Counted from the first letter of the stretch, positions 46,513 through 56,629 are shown. The stretch is 64,000 nucleotides of DNA from Cesiribacter sp964504565 (GCA_964504565.1 CAZDEY010000003.1:248001-312000); one strand, 5' to 3'. The notes: generated by a model not told the origin, from the sequence alone. Numbers and translations: made by a program.

Positions 46513-48416
46513 ACTTTCTTTAATACAGATATTCCTAGCGGCGGCAGTGTAAGTTCAATACTTTGCTCACAAGTATGAAAGGCTATTTTCTGGGTTTTGA
46601 TATGAGCAGAATTAAGTACCCCGCTACCCCCAAAATCCTGATCATCACTATTTAAAATCTCCTGCCACTTACCGGGCTTAGGTACTCCCAAGCGATACTT
46701 GCTAAGCACCTGCGGAGTGAAGTTACAAGCAACTATCAGGCTTTCTCCGCTAGCACCCTTGCGTTCAAAAATCAGCACCGAATTCTGGGTGTCCTGGGTA
46801 TCAATCCACTTGAACCCGTCGGGGCTAAACGGCAATTCGTATAAGGCCGGTTCATTTTTGTAGGTAAAATTAAGGGCTTTAACCCAACTTAAAACTCCCT
46901 TATGCGAGGGGTAGTGCAGTAAGTGCCAGTCCAAACTAATATTATGATTCCACTCGCGTATCTGGCCAAATTCCCCGCCCATGAACAGCAGTTTAGTGCC
47001 GGGATGCATCCACTGCCAGCCTAGCAGTAAGCGCAGGTTGGCAAATTTCTGCCATTCGTCGCCCGGCATTTTGCCAATTAGTGAGCCTTTGCCGTGTACT
47101 ACCTCATCGTGCGAGAGCGGCAGCATAAAGTTCTCGCTAAAGGCATAGCTTAGGCTGTTCATTATTTCGCCCTGGTGGTAGCTGCGGTGTACCGGCTCGC
47201 GCTGAAAGTACTGTAGGCTATCGTGCATCCAGCCCATCATCCACTTCTGCCCAAAACCTAAACCACCGGCGTAGGTTGGGCGGCTTACGCCGGGCCAACT
47301 GGTACTTTCTTCGGCTATAGTATACGCCTGAGGGAAGTTCTCGTAAACGGCTACATTCAATTCCTGCATAAACTGAATAGCCTCCAGGTTTTCATTACCC
47401 CCGTGGCGATTGGGTATCCATTCATCGGCTTTCCGACTATAATCCAAATACAGCATTGAAGCTACGGCATCTACCCGCAGGCCGTCGGCGTGGTAGCGGT
47501 CTAGCCAGCACATTGCACTACTGATCAGGAAGCTCCTCACCTCATTGCGGCCGTAGTTAAATATATAGCTGTTCCAGTCCGGGTGGAAGCCCTGCCGCGG
47601 ATCTGCGTGTTCAAATAAATGAGTACCGTCAAATTTATATAGCGCATGGGTATCGCCGGGAAAATGCGAGGGTACCCAATCCAGAATTACGCCGATACCC
47701 GCCTCGTGCAGTTTATCTACCAAAAAGGCAAATTCTTGCGGTGTACCGAAGCGGCTGGTCGGCGCAAAGTAGCCGGTGCTCTGGTAGCCCCAACTTCCGC
47801 CAAATGGATGTTCCATAACCGGCAGAAATTCTACGTGGGTAAACTCCATTTCAACCAGATAAGAAACTAGGCGGTCGGCTAATTCGCTGTAGCTCAGTGA
47901 ACGATTTCCTTCTTCGGGCACTTGCTGCCAACTAGCCAAGTGCAGTTCGTACACCGACATCGACTGGGCTGAATCTGTATTATTTTCAGCCTTCTTTTTC
48001 CAATAATCCTCATCCTTCCATTTATAATCAGTATTCCAGACAATAGAGGCAGTATTGGGCGGGGTTTCGTAGAAGCTGGCGAAAGGGTCGGCTCGTTCCT
48101 CCCAGTGGTTTTCAGCGTTAAGGATAGCGTATTTATAGGCCTCGCCGTGGCCTACCTTTGGTAAATATCCTTCCCAAATGCCGCTGCCGTCAGATCGTAC
48201 CTGCAGGGGGTGTTCATCTTTATTCCAGTGATTGAAATTTCCGACAACCGCTACCGCCCGCGCGTTAGGGGCCCATACGGCAAAGTGGGTACCCCCTTCC
48301 GGCAAAATGTGCGCACCCATCTTCTCGTACAACCTAAAGTGGCGGCCTTCCTTAAAAAGGTGAATATCCAGATCGGTCAGTAAGATTTTGGTTTCAGTCA
48401 TTGGTTCGGTGTTCAT
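46503..48416 (-). CDS. glgB: 1,4-alpha-glucan branching enzyme
   Basis: Makes alpha-1,6 branches in glycogen-like glucan; 637 residues. The CBM48 domain spans about 15-130 (FAVWAPNARAVAVVGNFNHWN), followed by GH13 with GVILDWVPSHFPGD, DGLRVDAVASML (nucleophile Asp316), TIAEESTSWPG (acid/base Glu369) and LPLSHDEVVHGKGSL. The start overlaps the end of treS by 23 bp. An ATG at 48401 would overlap by 8 bp (ATGACTGA) and is equally plausible. It is the last gene of the GlgE operon, so it would branch chains made by GlgE. Confidence 0.95.
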   Translation of the reverse strand: MNTEPMTETKILLTDLDIHLFKEGRHFRLYEKMGAHILPEGGTHFAVWAPNARAVAVVGNFNHWNKDEHPLQVRSDGSGIWEGYLPKVGHGEAYKYAILNAENHWEERADPFASFYETPPNTASIVWNTDYKWKDEDYWKKKAENNTDSAQSMSVYELHLASWQQVPEEGNRSLSYSELADRLVSYLVEMEFTHVEFLPVMEHPFGGSWGYQSTGYFAPTSRFGTPQEFAFLVDKLHEAGIGVILDWVPSHFPGDTHALYKFDGTHLFEHADPRQGFHPDWNSYIFNYGRNEVRSFLISSAMCWLDRYHADGLRVDAVASMLYLDYSRKADEWIPNRHGGNENLEAIQFMQELNVAVYENFPQAYTIAEESTSWPGVSRPTYAGGLGFGQKWMMGWMHDSLQYFQREPVHRSYHQGEIMNSLSYAFSENFMLPLSHDEVVHGKGSLIGKMPGDEWQKFANLRLLLGWQWMHPGTKLLFMGGEFGQIREWNHNISLDWHLLHYPSHKGVLSWVKALNFTYKNEPALYELPFSPDGFKWIDTQDTQNSVLIFERKGASGESLIVACNFTPQVLSKYRLGVPKPGKWQEILNSDDQDFGGSGVLNSAHIKTQKIAFHTCEQSIELTLPPLGISVLKKVQK

Positions 48417-51400
48417 CTAGAATTTGCTTTATGGCGGTAAGCGGTATAGCCGACCAGTCGGGGCGATTGTTTAGCTCGTAAGTCAGTTCGTATATAGCTT
48501 TTTCCAGTAGAAATACGGTTAGCAATAGTTCGGTGTCCGCTTCACTTTTGGGAATAAGCGCGCTGCCTTCGCCCAGTTCCTCCTTATAGGCACTTAAGAA
48601 TACCGCCGAGAAATGATGGTACCACCAGTCGGCCCAGGCTAAGTATTCCTCGGCTCGTTCCCCCTCCTGAAGATTGTCGCTGTACACTGCATTGTAAGCT
48701 GCGTAGTGGAAAGAACGGAGCATTCCGGCTACGTCGCGCAATGGGCTGCGGCGTATACGGCGTTCGCTAAAGGCCCGGGCCGGTTCACCTTCAAAATCAA
48801 TAATTAGGAAATCTTTACCGGTATTTAACACCTGGCCTAAATGGTAATCGCCGTGGGTACGAATTTTCAGGGTATCGATTTTATGATCGAAAATTTGCTT
48901 AAAGGCTTCTAACACTTCCTTTTTTCTACCCAACAACTCACTACCCAACTCGGCGGCGGTGCCTTCCAGCTTTTTGTTCTGTTTACGGAGCAAATCAAAA
49001 GAAGTGCGGGTTAAGCCTTGCAGGCTACTGTAAACGCTTCGTTGGTAGTGTAGCGAAAAATCCTCGTGGCTGAAGTCAGTATTTTTAGGCTGGCTGGCCA
49101 AGGCTTGGTGCATTTGGGCGGTACGCTTGCCCAGCGTATCAACCTGATAGTGCCAGGCTTGCCAAGGCAACTGATCTAGTTCCGCTGGTATATCGCCGTA
49201 GGTATAGGCTGCCAGATTGGTAAAACTAACCTCCCGGGGAGCTTGGGCGTGGGTAGTACTAATTTGTTCAAAAAACTGGCGAAGTTCTTTGCGGAATAAT
49301 TCCCAGGCATCACCCAAATTGGGTACTAAATTTTGCAACATGCCCACGGTCAGCTTCTTACCAGCACTTTGTTCCCATACCAAACCTGCTACAAAACTTG
49401 GGGTATAGGTAAACTTGGCCTTTTCGCTCAAAAACTGACTAACTTCAGCATCGGGGTTTAAGGTGTAGTCTAGTTTTCGATAAAGTTTAAAGAAGAACTG
49501 GTTGCCGTAAATTAGGGAAGTATTGCTTTGTTCAGCCTTAAGTACCCGCGAAGGAACCTCAGGATGGGCTTTAAGCCATTGCTGTACGGCTATGGCGTTG
49601 CCCTTAGCCCTTATATTTTCATCTTCTTTAAATGCCTTCTTAGCTAGTTGCCGGACCAAATATTCTCTAAAGTCAGCATCGCACACAGCATCCAGCAAAC
49701 TGTAGTTTCCGGTCTTGGTCTGCAGGGTACCAATAATGTCTTCGGCGCTATCTTCCGGTTTAATTATTAAAGGGAGCTGGTATAGTTCGGGCAGGCCTTC
49801 GTTGTAGGTAAACCGAAGCAAGTACCAATAGGCGGTTTTATTCTTAATTTTTATTTGTTCCAGCCCGGCTAACTGCACGCTGGTTTGCGTACGAGCTTTG
49901 CCTCCAAACCACCGGATATGCTGAATGTAGGGCACCAGAATTTTTTCAACCAGTGTAGCCTGGGTTTCTTCCCGCTGCAGTGATTCTAGTGAGTTAATTT
50001 TAAGCTTGCGCTGAGCGGCACCCTTATCTTCTTCTTGCTTGCTAGCGCTAGGTTTTAGCTCCAACCAGTGATAGCTGTAGGGCGAAAGGGTAAACGGATA
50101 GCTTTCCGACCCTATTTTCGGAAATTTATTTTTACTGAAGACTTCAATAGGCTGGTAATCTTCGTACTCAGCCAAATCTAAGCTTACTGGTTGAGTAAAG
50201 CGGCTCAGGTTCACTACTACCAGTAAGTGCTCATCTTCGTAGTTTCGGGTAAAGGCCAACACCCGGCTATTTTCCGGATGAAGAAATTCAATATTGCCCC
50301 GGCCAAATACTTTAAACTTCTTCCGCATAGCTATAAGCCGGCGGGTCCACCATAGCAGGGAGTTGGTATTAGCCTCCTGCACTTCTACGTTTACGGCCGC
50401 GTAGTGGTACTCTGGGTCCTGTATGGTGGGGAGGTAAAGCTGCTGGGGGTTAGCCTTACTGAAACCGCCGTTCCTATCCTGGTTCCACTGCATTGGCGTA
50501 CGCACTCCGTCCCTATCACCTAAATGAAAATTATCGCCCATACCAATTTCATCCCCGTAGTATAGTACCGGTGTGCCGGGCATACTCATTAGCAGTACGT
50601 TCATCAGTTCAATTCGGCGGCGGTCGTTTTCCAGTAAAGGGGCCAGGCGGTGCCGTATACCAACGTTTATTTTAGCCTTTGGGTCTTTGGTATACATGCG
50701 GTACATATAGTCCCGCTCCTCGTCGGTTACCATTTCCAGCGTTAGCTCATCGTGGTTACGCAAAAACATGGCCCACTGGCAGTTGTTGGGTATTTCCGGG
50801 GTTTGTTCCAATATATCGGTTATGGGGTAGCGGTCTTCCATCTTCAATGCCATAAACATGCGCGGCATAATCGGGAAGTGGTAGTTCATATGGCACTCGT
50901 CGCCCTCACCGAAGTAGGCCGCGCTATCCTCCGGCCACATATTTGCCTCGGCCAGAAGAAGTTTATTCTGGTACTTGCTATCCAGATGGGCGCGAAGTTT
51001 TTTCAGAAATACGTGGGTTTCGGGTAGGTTTTCGCAATTGGTACCCTCGCGCTCAAATAGGTAGGGTACGGCATCTAAGCGAAAGCCGTCTACGCCCATA
51101 TCCAGCCAGTACTCCAGTACTTTAATTACTTCCTTCTGAACTTGCGGATTATCGTAGTTCAAGTCGGGCTGGTGGCTGAAAAAGCGGTGCCAGTAGTACT
51201 GCTCCGCCTCCGGGTCCCAGGTCCAGTTGCTGGGTTCAGTATCAGTAAATATTATTCGAGTATCACTGTATTTATTTGGGTCGTCGGACCAAACGTAGAA
51301 GTCGCGGTATTTCTTTGGAGCATTTTTTTGTCGCGCCCGCTGGAACCAGGGGTGCTGATCGCTGGTATGGTTTACCACCAGTTCGGTAATAACCTTCAGG

Positions 51401-51705
51401 TTTCGCTTGTGGGCTTCCTTTACAAACAACTTTATATCCTTCAGCGAACCGTAGCGGCTGTTTACCTGGTAGTAGTCGGCAATATCGTAGCCATCGTCGC
51501 GCAGGGGCGATGGGTAAAAGGGCAGTAGCCAAATAGCGGTTACCCCCAGCTCCTGCAGGTAGTCCAACTTCTGCATAAGACCCTTAAAATCACCTATGCC
51601 GTCGCCGTTGCTATCCATGAAGGCTTTTATATGCAACTCGTAAATGATGGCATCTTTATACCAAAGGGCTTCTTCGGAGGTAGATTCGCGCTGGGGGGTA
51701 TTCAT
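48394..51705 (-). CDS. treS: Trehalose synthase / maltokinase fusion
   Basis: Protein of 1103 residues. The N-terminal GH13 domain (about 10-550) interconverts maltose and trehalose. It has Asp211 in GFRLDAVPYLF, Glu253 in LLAEANMWPED, and a conserved RNHDELTLEM motif. A linker (about 555-590) leads to a maltokinase (Mak/Pep2) domain that makes maltose-1-phosphate with ATP, with the catalytic region HGDYHLGQ (Asp953) and DFEGEPAR. The N-terminal trehalose-synthase / C-terminal maltokinase order is known in GlgE-pathway fusions. It lies 57 bp downstream of glgE and overlaps glgB, so the pathway enzymes are made together. Confidence 0.95.
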   Translation of the reverse strand: MNTPQRESTSEEALWYKDAIIYELHIKAFMDSNGDGIGDFKGLMQKLDYLQELGVTAIWLLPFYPSPLRDDGYDIADYYQVNSRYGSLKDIKLFVKEAHKRNLKVITELVVNHTSDQHPWFQRARQKNAPKKYRDFYVWSDDPNKYSDTRIIFTDTEPSNWTWDPEAEQYYWHRFFSHQPDLNYDNPQVQKEVIKVLEYWLDMGVDGFRLDAVPYLFEREGTNCENLPETHVFLKKLRAHLDSKYQNKLLLAEANMWPEDSAAYFGEGDECHMNYHFPIMPRMFMALKMEDRYPITDILEQTPEIPNNCQWAMFLRNHDELTLEMVTDEERDYMYRMYTKDPKAKINVGIRHRLAPLLENDRRRIELMNVLLMSMPGTPVLYYGDEIGMGDNFHLGDRDGVRTPMQWNQDRNGGFSKANPQQLYLPTIQDPEYHYAAVNVEVQEANTNSLLWWTRRLIAMRKKFKVFGRGNIEFLHPENSRVLAFTRNYEDEHLLVVVNLSRFTQPVSLDLAEYEDYQPIEVFSKNKFPKIGSESYPFTLSPYSYHWLELKPSASKQEEDKGAAQRKLKINSLESLQREETQATLVEKILVPYIQHIRWFGGKARTQTSVQLAGLEQIKIKNKTAYWYLLRFTYNEGLPELYQLPLIIKPEDSAEDIIGTLQTKTGNYSLLDAVCDADFREYLVRQLAKKAFKEDENIRAKGNAIAVQQWLKAHPEVPSRVLKAEQSNTSLIYGNQFFFKLYRKLDYTLNPDAEVSQFLSEKAKFTYTPSFVAGLVWEQSAGKKLTVGMLQNLVPNLGDAWELFRKELRQFFEQISTTHAQAPREVSFTNLAAYTYGDIPAELDQLPWQAWHYQVDTLGKRTAQMHQALASQPKNTDFSHEDFSLHYQRSVYSSLQGLTRTSFDLLRKQNKKLEGTAAELGSELLGRKKEVLEAFKQIFDHKIDTLKIRTHGDYHLGQVLNTGKDFLIIDFEGEPARAFSERRIRRSPLRDVAGMLRSFHYAAYNAVYSDNLQEGERAEEYLAWADWWYHHFSAVFLSAYKEELGEGSALIPKSEADTELLLTVFLLEKAIYELTYELNNRPDWSAIPLTAIKQILDEHRTND

Positions 51706-51762
51706 ATATTAGGAGGCGTGTTCAAAAGGTTGATATATACTAAAGGTGTGGTGATTAGTCAG

Positions 51763-53745
51763 CTAAGTTTTCCCGGCCAAGGGTGAACCATCGGCCCTTT
51801 CTAACCGGAAAATATGCATGGGCAGTTGGTTAGGATCGAGGTTCACGTAATTCCACTCGCCCTGCCACTGGTACTTATTACCGCTTAGTAAATCGTGTAC
51901 AGTGTAGTGCATATCGGTAGGTAAACCTAAATCGTAGAGTGGTACTTTCACGTGTCCGCTGTGGGACCAACGGTGGTCCAGGTTCGTTACGCAAAATATA
52001 GTATTCGTTTTGTCCGGATCTTGTTTTACGAAGGCTAAAAGCTGACCGCTGTCGGTATCGGTAAAGCGTAGGTTGTGGGTGAACTGCAGGGCGGGGTTTT
52101 CGTTCCGTATCTGGTTCAGCGCTTTCATATAGGTTCCAATCTTGGTTTCCCTACCCCAATCCCAGTGCTTTAGTTCGTACTTTTCGTTATCAACGTATTC
52201 CTCTTTATTTGGCATTGGCTGAGTGAAGCCGTACTCGTACACCGGCCCGTACACGCCCCAATTGCTGCTTAAAGTACCCGCCAGCAGCATTCGCTGAATA
52301 TGAGCGGGCTCGCCGCCCTGGGTCAGGTGAGGTGGTAGTATATCAGGGGTATTTGGCCAAAAGTTAGGACGAAAGTAATCGCGCACCGGGCTGTGCACCA
52401 ACTCGTTTAGGTAATCCTGAATTTCGTGCTTGGTAGTGCGCCAGGTATAGTAGGTATAGCTTTGGGTAAAGCCAATCTTGCCCAAGCGTTCCATAATACG
52501 CGGACGGGTAAAGGCTTCGGCCAAGAAAATTATTTCCGGATTTTCCTTATGGGTTTCGGTAATCAGCCACTCCCAAAAATGAAGTGGTTTGGTGTGCGGA
52601 TTATCAACCCTAAACACTGTAACTCCCTGCTCAATCCAGTAATCCGTTATACTTTTAAGTTCCTTCCAGAGGTTTTGCCAACCATCGCACTCAAAATTAA
52701 ACGGCAGCACATCCTGGTACTTTTTGGGCGGGTTCTCAGCGTACTGAACCGTTCCGTCCGGTCGCCAGATAAACCACTCGGGGTGCTCGGTTACGTAAGG
52801 ATGATCGGGGGCGCACTGTAGAGCGTAATCCAGCGCAATTTCAATATTCAGGCTTTTGGCTTTTTTAAGTAAGGATTTGAAATCTTTAAGGGTTCCTAAC
52901 TCCGCGTGAATAGCCTTATGCCCGCCTTCTTTGGCTCCTATAGCCCAGGGAGAACCTACATCGTCCGGCTGAGCGGTCAATGAATTATTCTTTCCTTTGC
53001 GGTGCTTACGGCCTATAGGGTGAATTGGGGGAAAGTACACGATGTTGAATCCCATATCGGCCACTCGGGGCAGCACCTTCTCGCAATCCTTAAAGGTACC
53101 GTGGGTATTGGGTTGGCTACTTGCCGAGCGGGGGAAAAATTCGTACCAATTGCTGAACCGGGCACGTTCGCGTTCCACTACTAACTCCAGCGTTTGGTAG
53201 TGCTGGCGTACATTGGGCTGCAAGGCCTCGGCTTCGTACATCAACTCGGTTAGTTCTTCATTGTAGGCATACTCCACCGCCGCTTCCTGGCTTAGCTGCT
53301 GCCACTGGCTTAGGTGCTTTTCCAGCTTTTTTTTGCTAGTACCTTTTAGGCGCTTACTAGATTCTTGTACGTGGTTCTGACCAATCTCCAGTTCAACATC
53401 CAGTGGTTGGTTGGCTTCGGCTTTACGCCGAAAACCGTGCTTCCAACTGGCAAAATGATCTACCCAACCGGCTACCGTATACTCGTAGCTTCCGGTTTTG
53501 TCGAATACTATACTTCCCTCCCACCTATCATTACCGACCGGCTGCATACGAACCCTATTCCACTTGCGGCTGCCCCGGGGCCTTATCCAAGCCTCGGAGG
53601 CTAACAGATCGTGTCCATCAGCAAAAATATCGGCGGAAATGTGCAGGGGTTCGCCCACGGTGCGGCGGGCGGGGTAGCGGCCCCCTTCTACCTGCGGGCT
53701 TATATTCTCTATTACCGGACGTTTGGCTCCCTGAAACTCTTTCAT
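51763..53745 (-). CDS. glgE: Alpha-1,4-glucan:maltose-1-phosphate maltosyltransferase
   Basis: Elongates alpha-1,4-glucan with maltose from maltose-1-phosphate; 660 residues. An N-terminal beta domain (about 1-120) and a helical insert (about 130-200) lead into a GH13_3 barrel. Residue Asp381 in VFRVDNPHTK is the nucleophile and Glu410 in FLAEAFTRP the acid/base; the 29-residue spacing matches the known GlgE arrangement. NNSLTAQPDDVGSPWAIG is the typical GlgE substrate loop. It starts 12 bp after the HNH gene stop, in the same operon as treS and glgB. Confidence 0.95.
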   Translation of the reverse strand: MKEFQGAKRPVIENISPQVEGGRYPARRTVGEPLHISADIFADGHDLLASEAWIRPRGSRKWNRVRMQPVGNDRWEGSIVFDKTGSYEYTVAGWVDHFASWKHGFRRKAEANQPLDVELEIGQNHVQESSKRLKGTSKKKLEKHLSQWQQLSQEAAVEYAYNEELTELMYEAEALQPNVRQHYQTLELVVERERARFSNWYEFFPRSASSQPNTHGTFKDCEKVLPRVADMGFNIVYFPPIHPIGRKHRKGKNNSLTAQPDDVGSPWAIGAKEGGHKAIHAELGTLKDFKSLLKKAKSLNIEIALDYALQCAPDHPYVTEHPEWFIWRPDGTVQYAENPPKKYQDVLPFNFECDGWQNLWKELKSITDYWIEQGVTVFRVDNPHTKPLHFWEWLITETHKENPEIIFLAEAFTRPRIMERLGKIGFTQSYTYYTWRTTKHEIQDYLNELVHSPVRDYFRPNFWPNTPDILPPHLTQGGEPAHIQRMLLAGTLSSNWGVYGPVYEYGFTQPMPNKEEYVDNEKYELKHWDWGRETKIGTYMKALNQIRNENPALQFTHNLRFTDTDSGQLLAFVKQDPDKTNTIFCVTNLDHRWSHSGHVKVPLYDLGLPTDMHYTVHDLLSGNKYQWQGEWNYVNLDPNQLPMHIFRLERADGSPLAGKT

Positions 53746-53757
53746 TATTGGTTGGGG

Positions 53758-54069
53758 TTATTTGCGTTTGCGGCGGTTACTTATGCGTTCAATTGGGCGA
53801 TCTTTTATCCAATTCAGGTATTTTTGTAAATTTTCGGCTTCTCTAAGTGCCTCCACCGTTGTATAGTTTTCGGCTAATTCTTTATTAGTGAACGTACGGT
53901 GAATAGTGCTGTGGCAAGGCTGGCAGAGTGGTACCGTTTCCGTGTGCTTTCCTCCCTTAGATTTAGGCAGCAAATGGTGGCGGCTTACACTTTTTACCTG
54001 CCGCTCGCACAAGGCACAGCGGGCAGCTCCGTTAGAGGCTCTTACCGAACAGCTTTCACGCTTTTTCAA
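53758..54069 (-). CDS. Stand-alone HNH endonuclease-like protein
   Basis: Basic protein of 103 residues. The zinc-finger HNH fold is visible: CALC, then RHHLLPKSKGGKHT, then PLCQPCHSTIH (second Cys pair and final His). The C-terminal 40 residues are charged and helical. Start is TTG, as a TAA codon lies directly upstream and no ATG fits. It is the first gene of the operon leading to glgE (12-bp gap), which is unusual. Free-standing HNH proteins of this size occur in many Bacteroidota; a role in DNA repair, mobile-element homing or none is all possible. Confidence 0.7.
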   Translation of the reverse strand: MKKRESCSVRASNGAARCALCERQVKSVSRHHLLPKSKGGKHTETVPLCQPCHSTIHRTFTNKELAENYTTVEALREAENLQKYLNWIKDRPIERISNRRKRK

Positions 54070-54103
54070 TTATACTTCAACAATACTATTTACTGTCCGT
54101 TTA

Positions 54104-54131
54104 CAAAGCTGACAGAACTTATATTGGCCAA
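54104..54131 (-). promoter_or_regulatory. Possible promoter of the HNH-GlgE operon
   Basis: On the minus strand a TTG (54131-54129) is followed after 17 bp by CAGCTTTG (54111-54104), one base off TAnnTTTG. This would give a leader of about 30 bases before the HNH start. Confidence 0.3.
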
Positions 54132-54176
54132 CTCATTGGCATTAGGCATTGTTCGGCAATAAACCCCAAAAATTAT

Positions 54177-56597
54177 ATGGAGGAAGATTTACCAGCTCAC
54201 GGCAATTACATGGAAAACTTTGACGATAGCCGGAAAGGAAAGCAGTTTCCGGGTATCGTACAGCGGTGGTCACTTACTGAATCAGGGGCAGATTTTATCT
54301 GTAAGGATACTATTTTAAGACTGGAGATAGTTTCGGACACTATAATCCGCTTCCGCTACGCAATTGACGGCATTTTTGAACCGGATTTTAGCTACGCCCT
54401 CGACCCGGCCTACCAACGAGAGTTTTGCACCTTTCAGGTTTATCGGGAAGATGAAAAAGTAGTAGAGCTGGAAACTAAGCAACTCCTGGTTAAAATTCAG
54501 AAGTCGGATCTAAAGACTACAATTTCTAACCAGGAAGGCCTGGTATTATTAGAAGATGAGCTGGGTTACCATTGGGAAAGCCTAAAAGAATACAGTGGCA
54601 ACGTAGTAATCTGTACCAAAAAACTTAGCGCCGGCGAGCATTTCTACGGCTTGGGCGATAAACCCAGCAACCTAAACTTGCGGGGCAGCCGCAAACAAAT
54701 GTGGGGTTCCGACACCTACGCTTACGGTCCGGAAACCGATCCTATATACAAAAATATCCCCTTCTATATTGGGCTTCACCATAAAGTAGCTTACGGAATT
54801 TTCTTAGACAATACCTTTAGAAGCTGGTTCGATTTTGGCTCGGAACGGGCTAACGTTAGCTCATTTTGGGCGCAGGGCGGGGAGATGAATTACTACTTTA
54901 TTTACGGACCCCAGGCCCTGGATGTAAGCCGACAGTATACCAAAATGACCGGCACCCCCGAACTGCCCCCGCTATGGGCCCTGGGCTATCAGCAAAGTAA
55001 ATGGAGTTATTATCCGGAAAAAACCGTACGAAATTTGGCGGCCGAGTTTCGTAAACGGCAAATTCCCTGCGATGTAATTCACCTGGATATTGACTATATG
55101 GATGGCTACCGGTGTTTCACCTGGGACAAACAGCACTTTCCTGATCCGGCCAAAATGATTTCCGACCTGAGAAAGGACGGCTTTAAGACTATTTGTATAA
55201 TTGACCCCGGTATAAAAGTTGACGAAGGCTACGACGTTTACGATGACGGCCTGCAGAAAGATGTATACTGCCGCACGGCCGACGGGCCTTACTACCGCGG
55301 AAGTGTATGGCCGGGCATCTGTAACTTTCCGGACTTTACCCGACCCGACGTACGCACTTGGTGGGAGGATTTGTACAAATCGCTAATGGATGTAGGGGTT
55401 GACGGGGTTTGGAACGATATGAACGAACCGGCTACTTTTGAAACCGGCACCTTCCCGCCCGATATCAGATTTGATTATGACGGCCATCCCTGCAGCCACC
55501 GTAAAGCGCATAATATTTACGGTATGCAAATGAGCCGGGCCACGTTTGATGGGGTTAAAAAGCACGGGGGCGGCAAAAGGGCATTTGTGCTTACCCGCAG
55601 TACCTATAGCGGCGGCCAACGCTACGCCAGCGGCTGGACGGGCGACAACATAGCCAATTGGGAGCATATAACCGTAGCCAACGTGCAGTGCCAGCGTTTG
55701 AGCATTTCGGGTTTTTCCTACGTAGGCTCCGATGTAGGCGGCTTTGTAGAAACCCCCAGCCCGGAATTGTACGTCCGCTGGGTGCAGTTGGCCCTATTTC
55801 ACCCGTTTCTGCGCACCCATAGCAGCGGCGATCACGGAGCGCAGGAGCCCTGGTCGTTTGGGCCGGAAGCCGAGGATATTGTACGGCGAATGCTGACCCT
55901 GCGCTACCGCTTGCTGCCTTATATTTACACTGCTTTCTGGCAGTACAGCCAATTTGGTACGCCTATGCTGCGGCCCCTGTTTATGCTAAACCAGCGCGAT
56001 GCCGATACCCACTACCGCCAGGATGAGTTTGGCCTGGGCGATCATTTAATTAGTTGCCCTATTACCCAGCCGGGCGTAAGTGGTCGCTGGTTGTACTTAC
56101 CGGAAGGCTACTGGTTCGATTTCTGGACCGATGAACTTATTGATAGTGCCGGGGAAGAAGTGTGGTGCGAGTGCGGAATGGAACGGTTTCCTCTCTACAT
56201 AAAAGCCGGTGCAGTATTGCCTATGGGACCGCCCCAACAATACGTTGGCGAGGTAAAAACAAAGTCGCTGGACCTTCACCTATATTTAGGTAAAACCGAA
56301 GAAGTAAGCTTGCTGTATACCGATGCCGGAGATGGTTACGGCTATCAGAACGAAGAAAAAGTTTTGGCAAGTTTTACCTTTAGCCCGGTGGAAGGCGGGT
56401 ACCGGTTGGTTCAGGAAAGGGAAGGCGCCTTCACCCCCGAATATACTACGTACACCCTACATTTACACGGAATGCCTCACGCTAAATTGAGCGTAAAACT
56501 GGGTGAAAGCCCTATTCAGGCTAAAGGCGATAACGACCGCACGTACCAGGATATACCCAATACTTTTGATGAAATATTTATACAAAACGGCAGCTAA
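54177..56597 (+). CDS. GH31 alpha-glucosidase
   Basis: Exo-acting alpha-glucosidase-type hydrolase of 806 residues without a signal peptide, so probably cytosolic or periplasmic by another route. The N-terminal beta domain is at about 30-240. The barrel has the GH31 signature GVWNDMNEPATF with nucleophile Asp414 and GWTGDNIANWEH with acid/base Asp490, plus LWALGYQQSKWSYYP. The C-terminal beta domains (about 650-806) include the sugar-binding GYGYQNEEK region. It is divergent from the HNH-GlgE operon, sharing 107 bp of promoter DNA, and could release glucose from maltodextrins for the ROK kinase. Confidence 0.92.
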   Translation: MEEDLPAHGNYMENFDDSRKGKQFPGIVQRWSLTESGADFICKDTILRLEIVSDTIIRFRYAIDGIFEPDFSYALDPAYQREFCTFQVYREDEKVVELETKQLLVKIQKSDLKTTISNQEGLVLLEDELGYHWESLKEYSGNVVICTKKLSAGEHFYGLGDKPSNLNLRGSRKQMWGSDTYAYGPETDPIYKNIPFYIGLHHKVAYGIFLDNTFRSWFDFGSERANVSSFWAQGGEMNYYFIYGPQALDVSRQYTKMTGTPELPPLWALGYQQSKWSYYPEKTVRNLAAEFRKRQIPCDVIHLDIDYMDGYRCFTWDKQHFPDPAKMISDLRKDGFKTICIIDPGIKVDEGYDVYDDGLQKDVYCRTADGPYYRGSVWPGICNFPDFTRPDVRTWWEDLYKSLMDVGVDGVWNDMNEPATFETGTFPPDIRFDYDGHPCSHRKAHNIYGMQMSRATFDGVKKHGGGKRAFVLTRSTYSGGQRYASGWTGDNIANWEHITVANVQCQRLSISGFSYVGSDVGGFVETPSPELYVRWVQLALFHPFLRTHSSGDHGAQEPWSFGPEAEDIVRRMLTLRYRLLPYIYTAFWQYSQFGTPMLRPLFMLNQRDADTHYRQDEFGLGDHLISCPITQPGVSGRWLYLPEGYWFDFWTDELIDSAGEEVWCECGMERFPLYIKAGAVLPMGPPQQYVGEVKTKSLDLHLYLGKTEEVSLLYTDAGDGYGYQNEEKVLASFTFSPVEGGYRLVQEREGAFTPEYTTYTLHLHGMPHAKLSVKLGESPIQAKGDNDRTYQDIPNTFDEIFIQNGS

Positions 56598-56629
56598 AAC
56601 AAAGCGTAAGTATTGGTGTTAAACTTTAC

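Noticed and set aside
53403..53846. 147-codon plus-strand open frame across glgE and HNH
   Set aside because: It runs opposite two well-supported genes and lacks family patterns.
54090..54106. TGTAAACGG half-site before the HNH-GlgE operon as LacI operator
   Set aside because: It lacks the second palindromic half and matches only the central bases.
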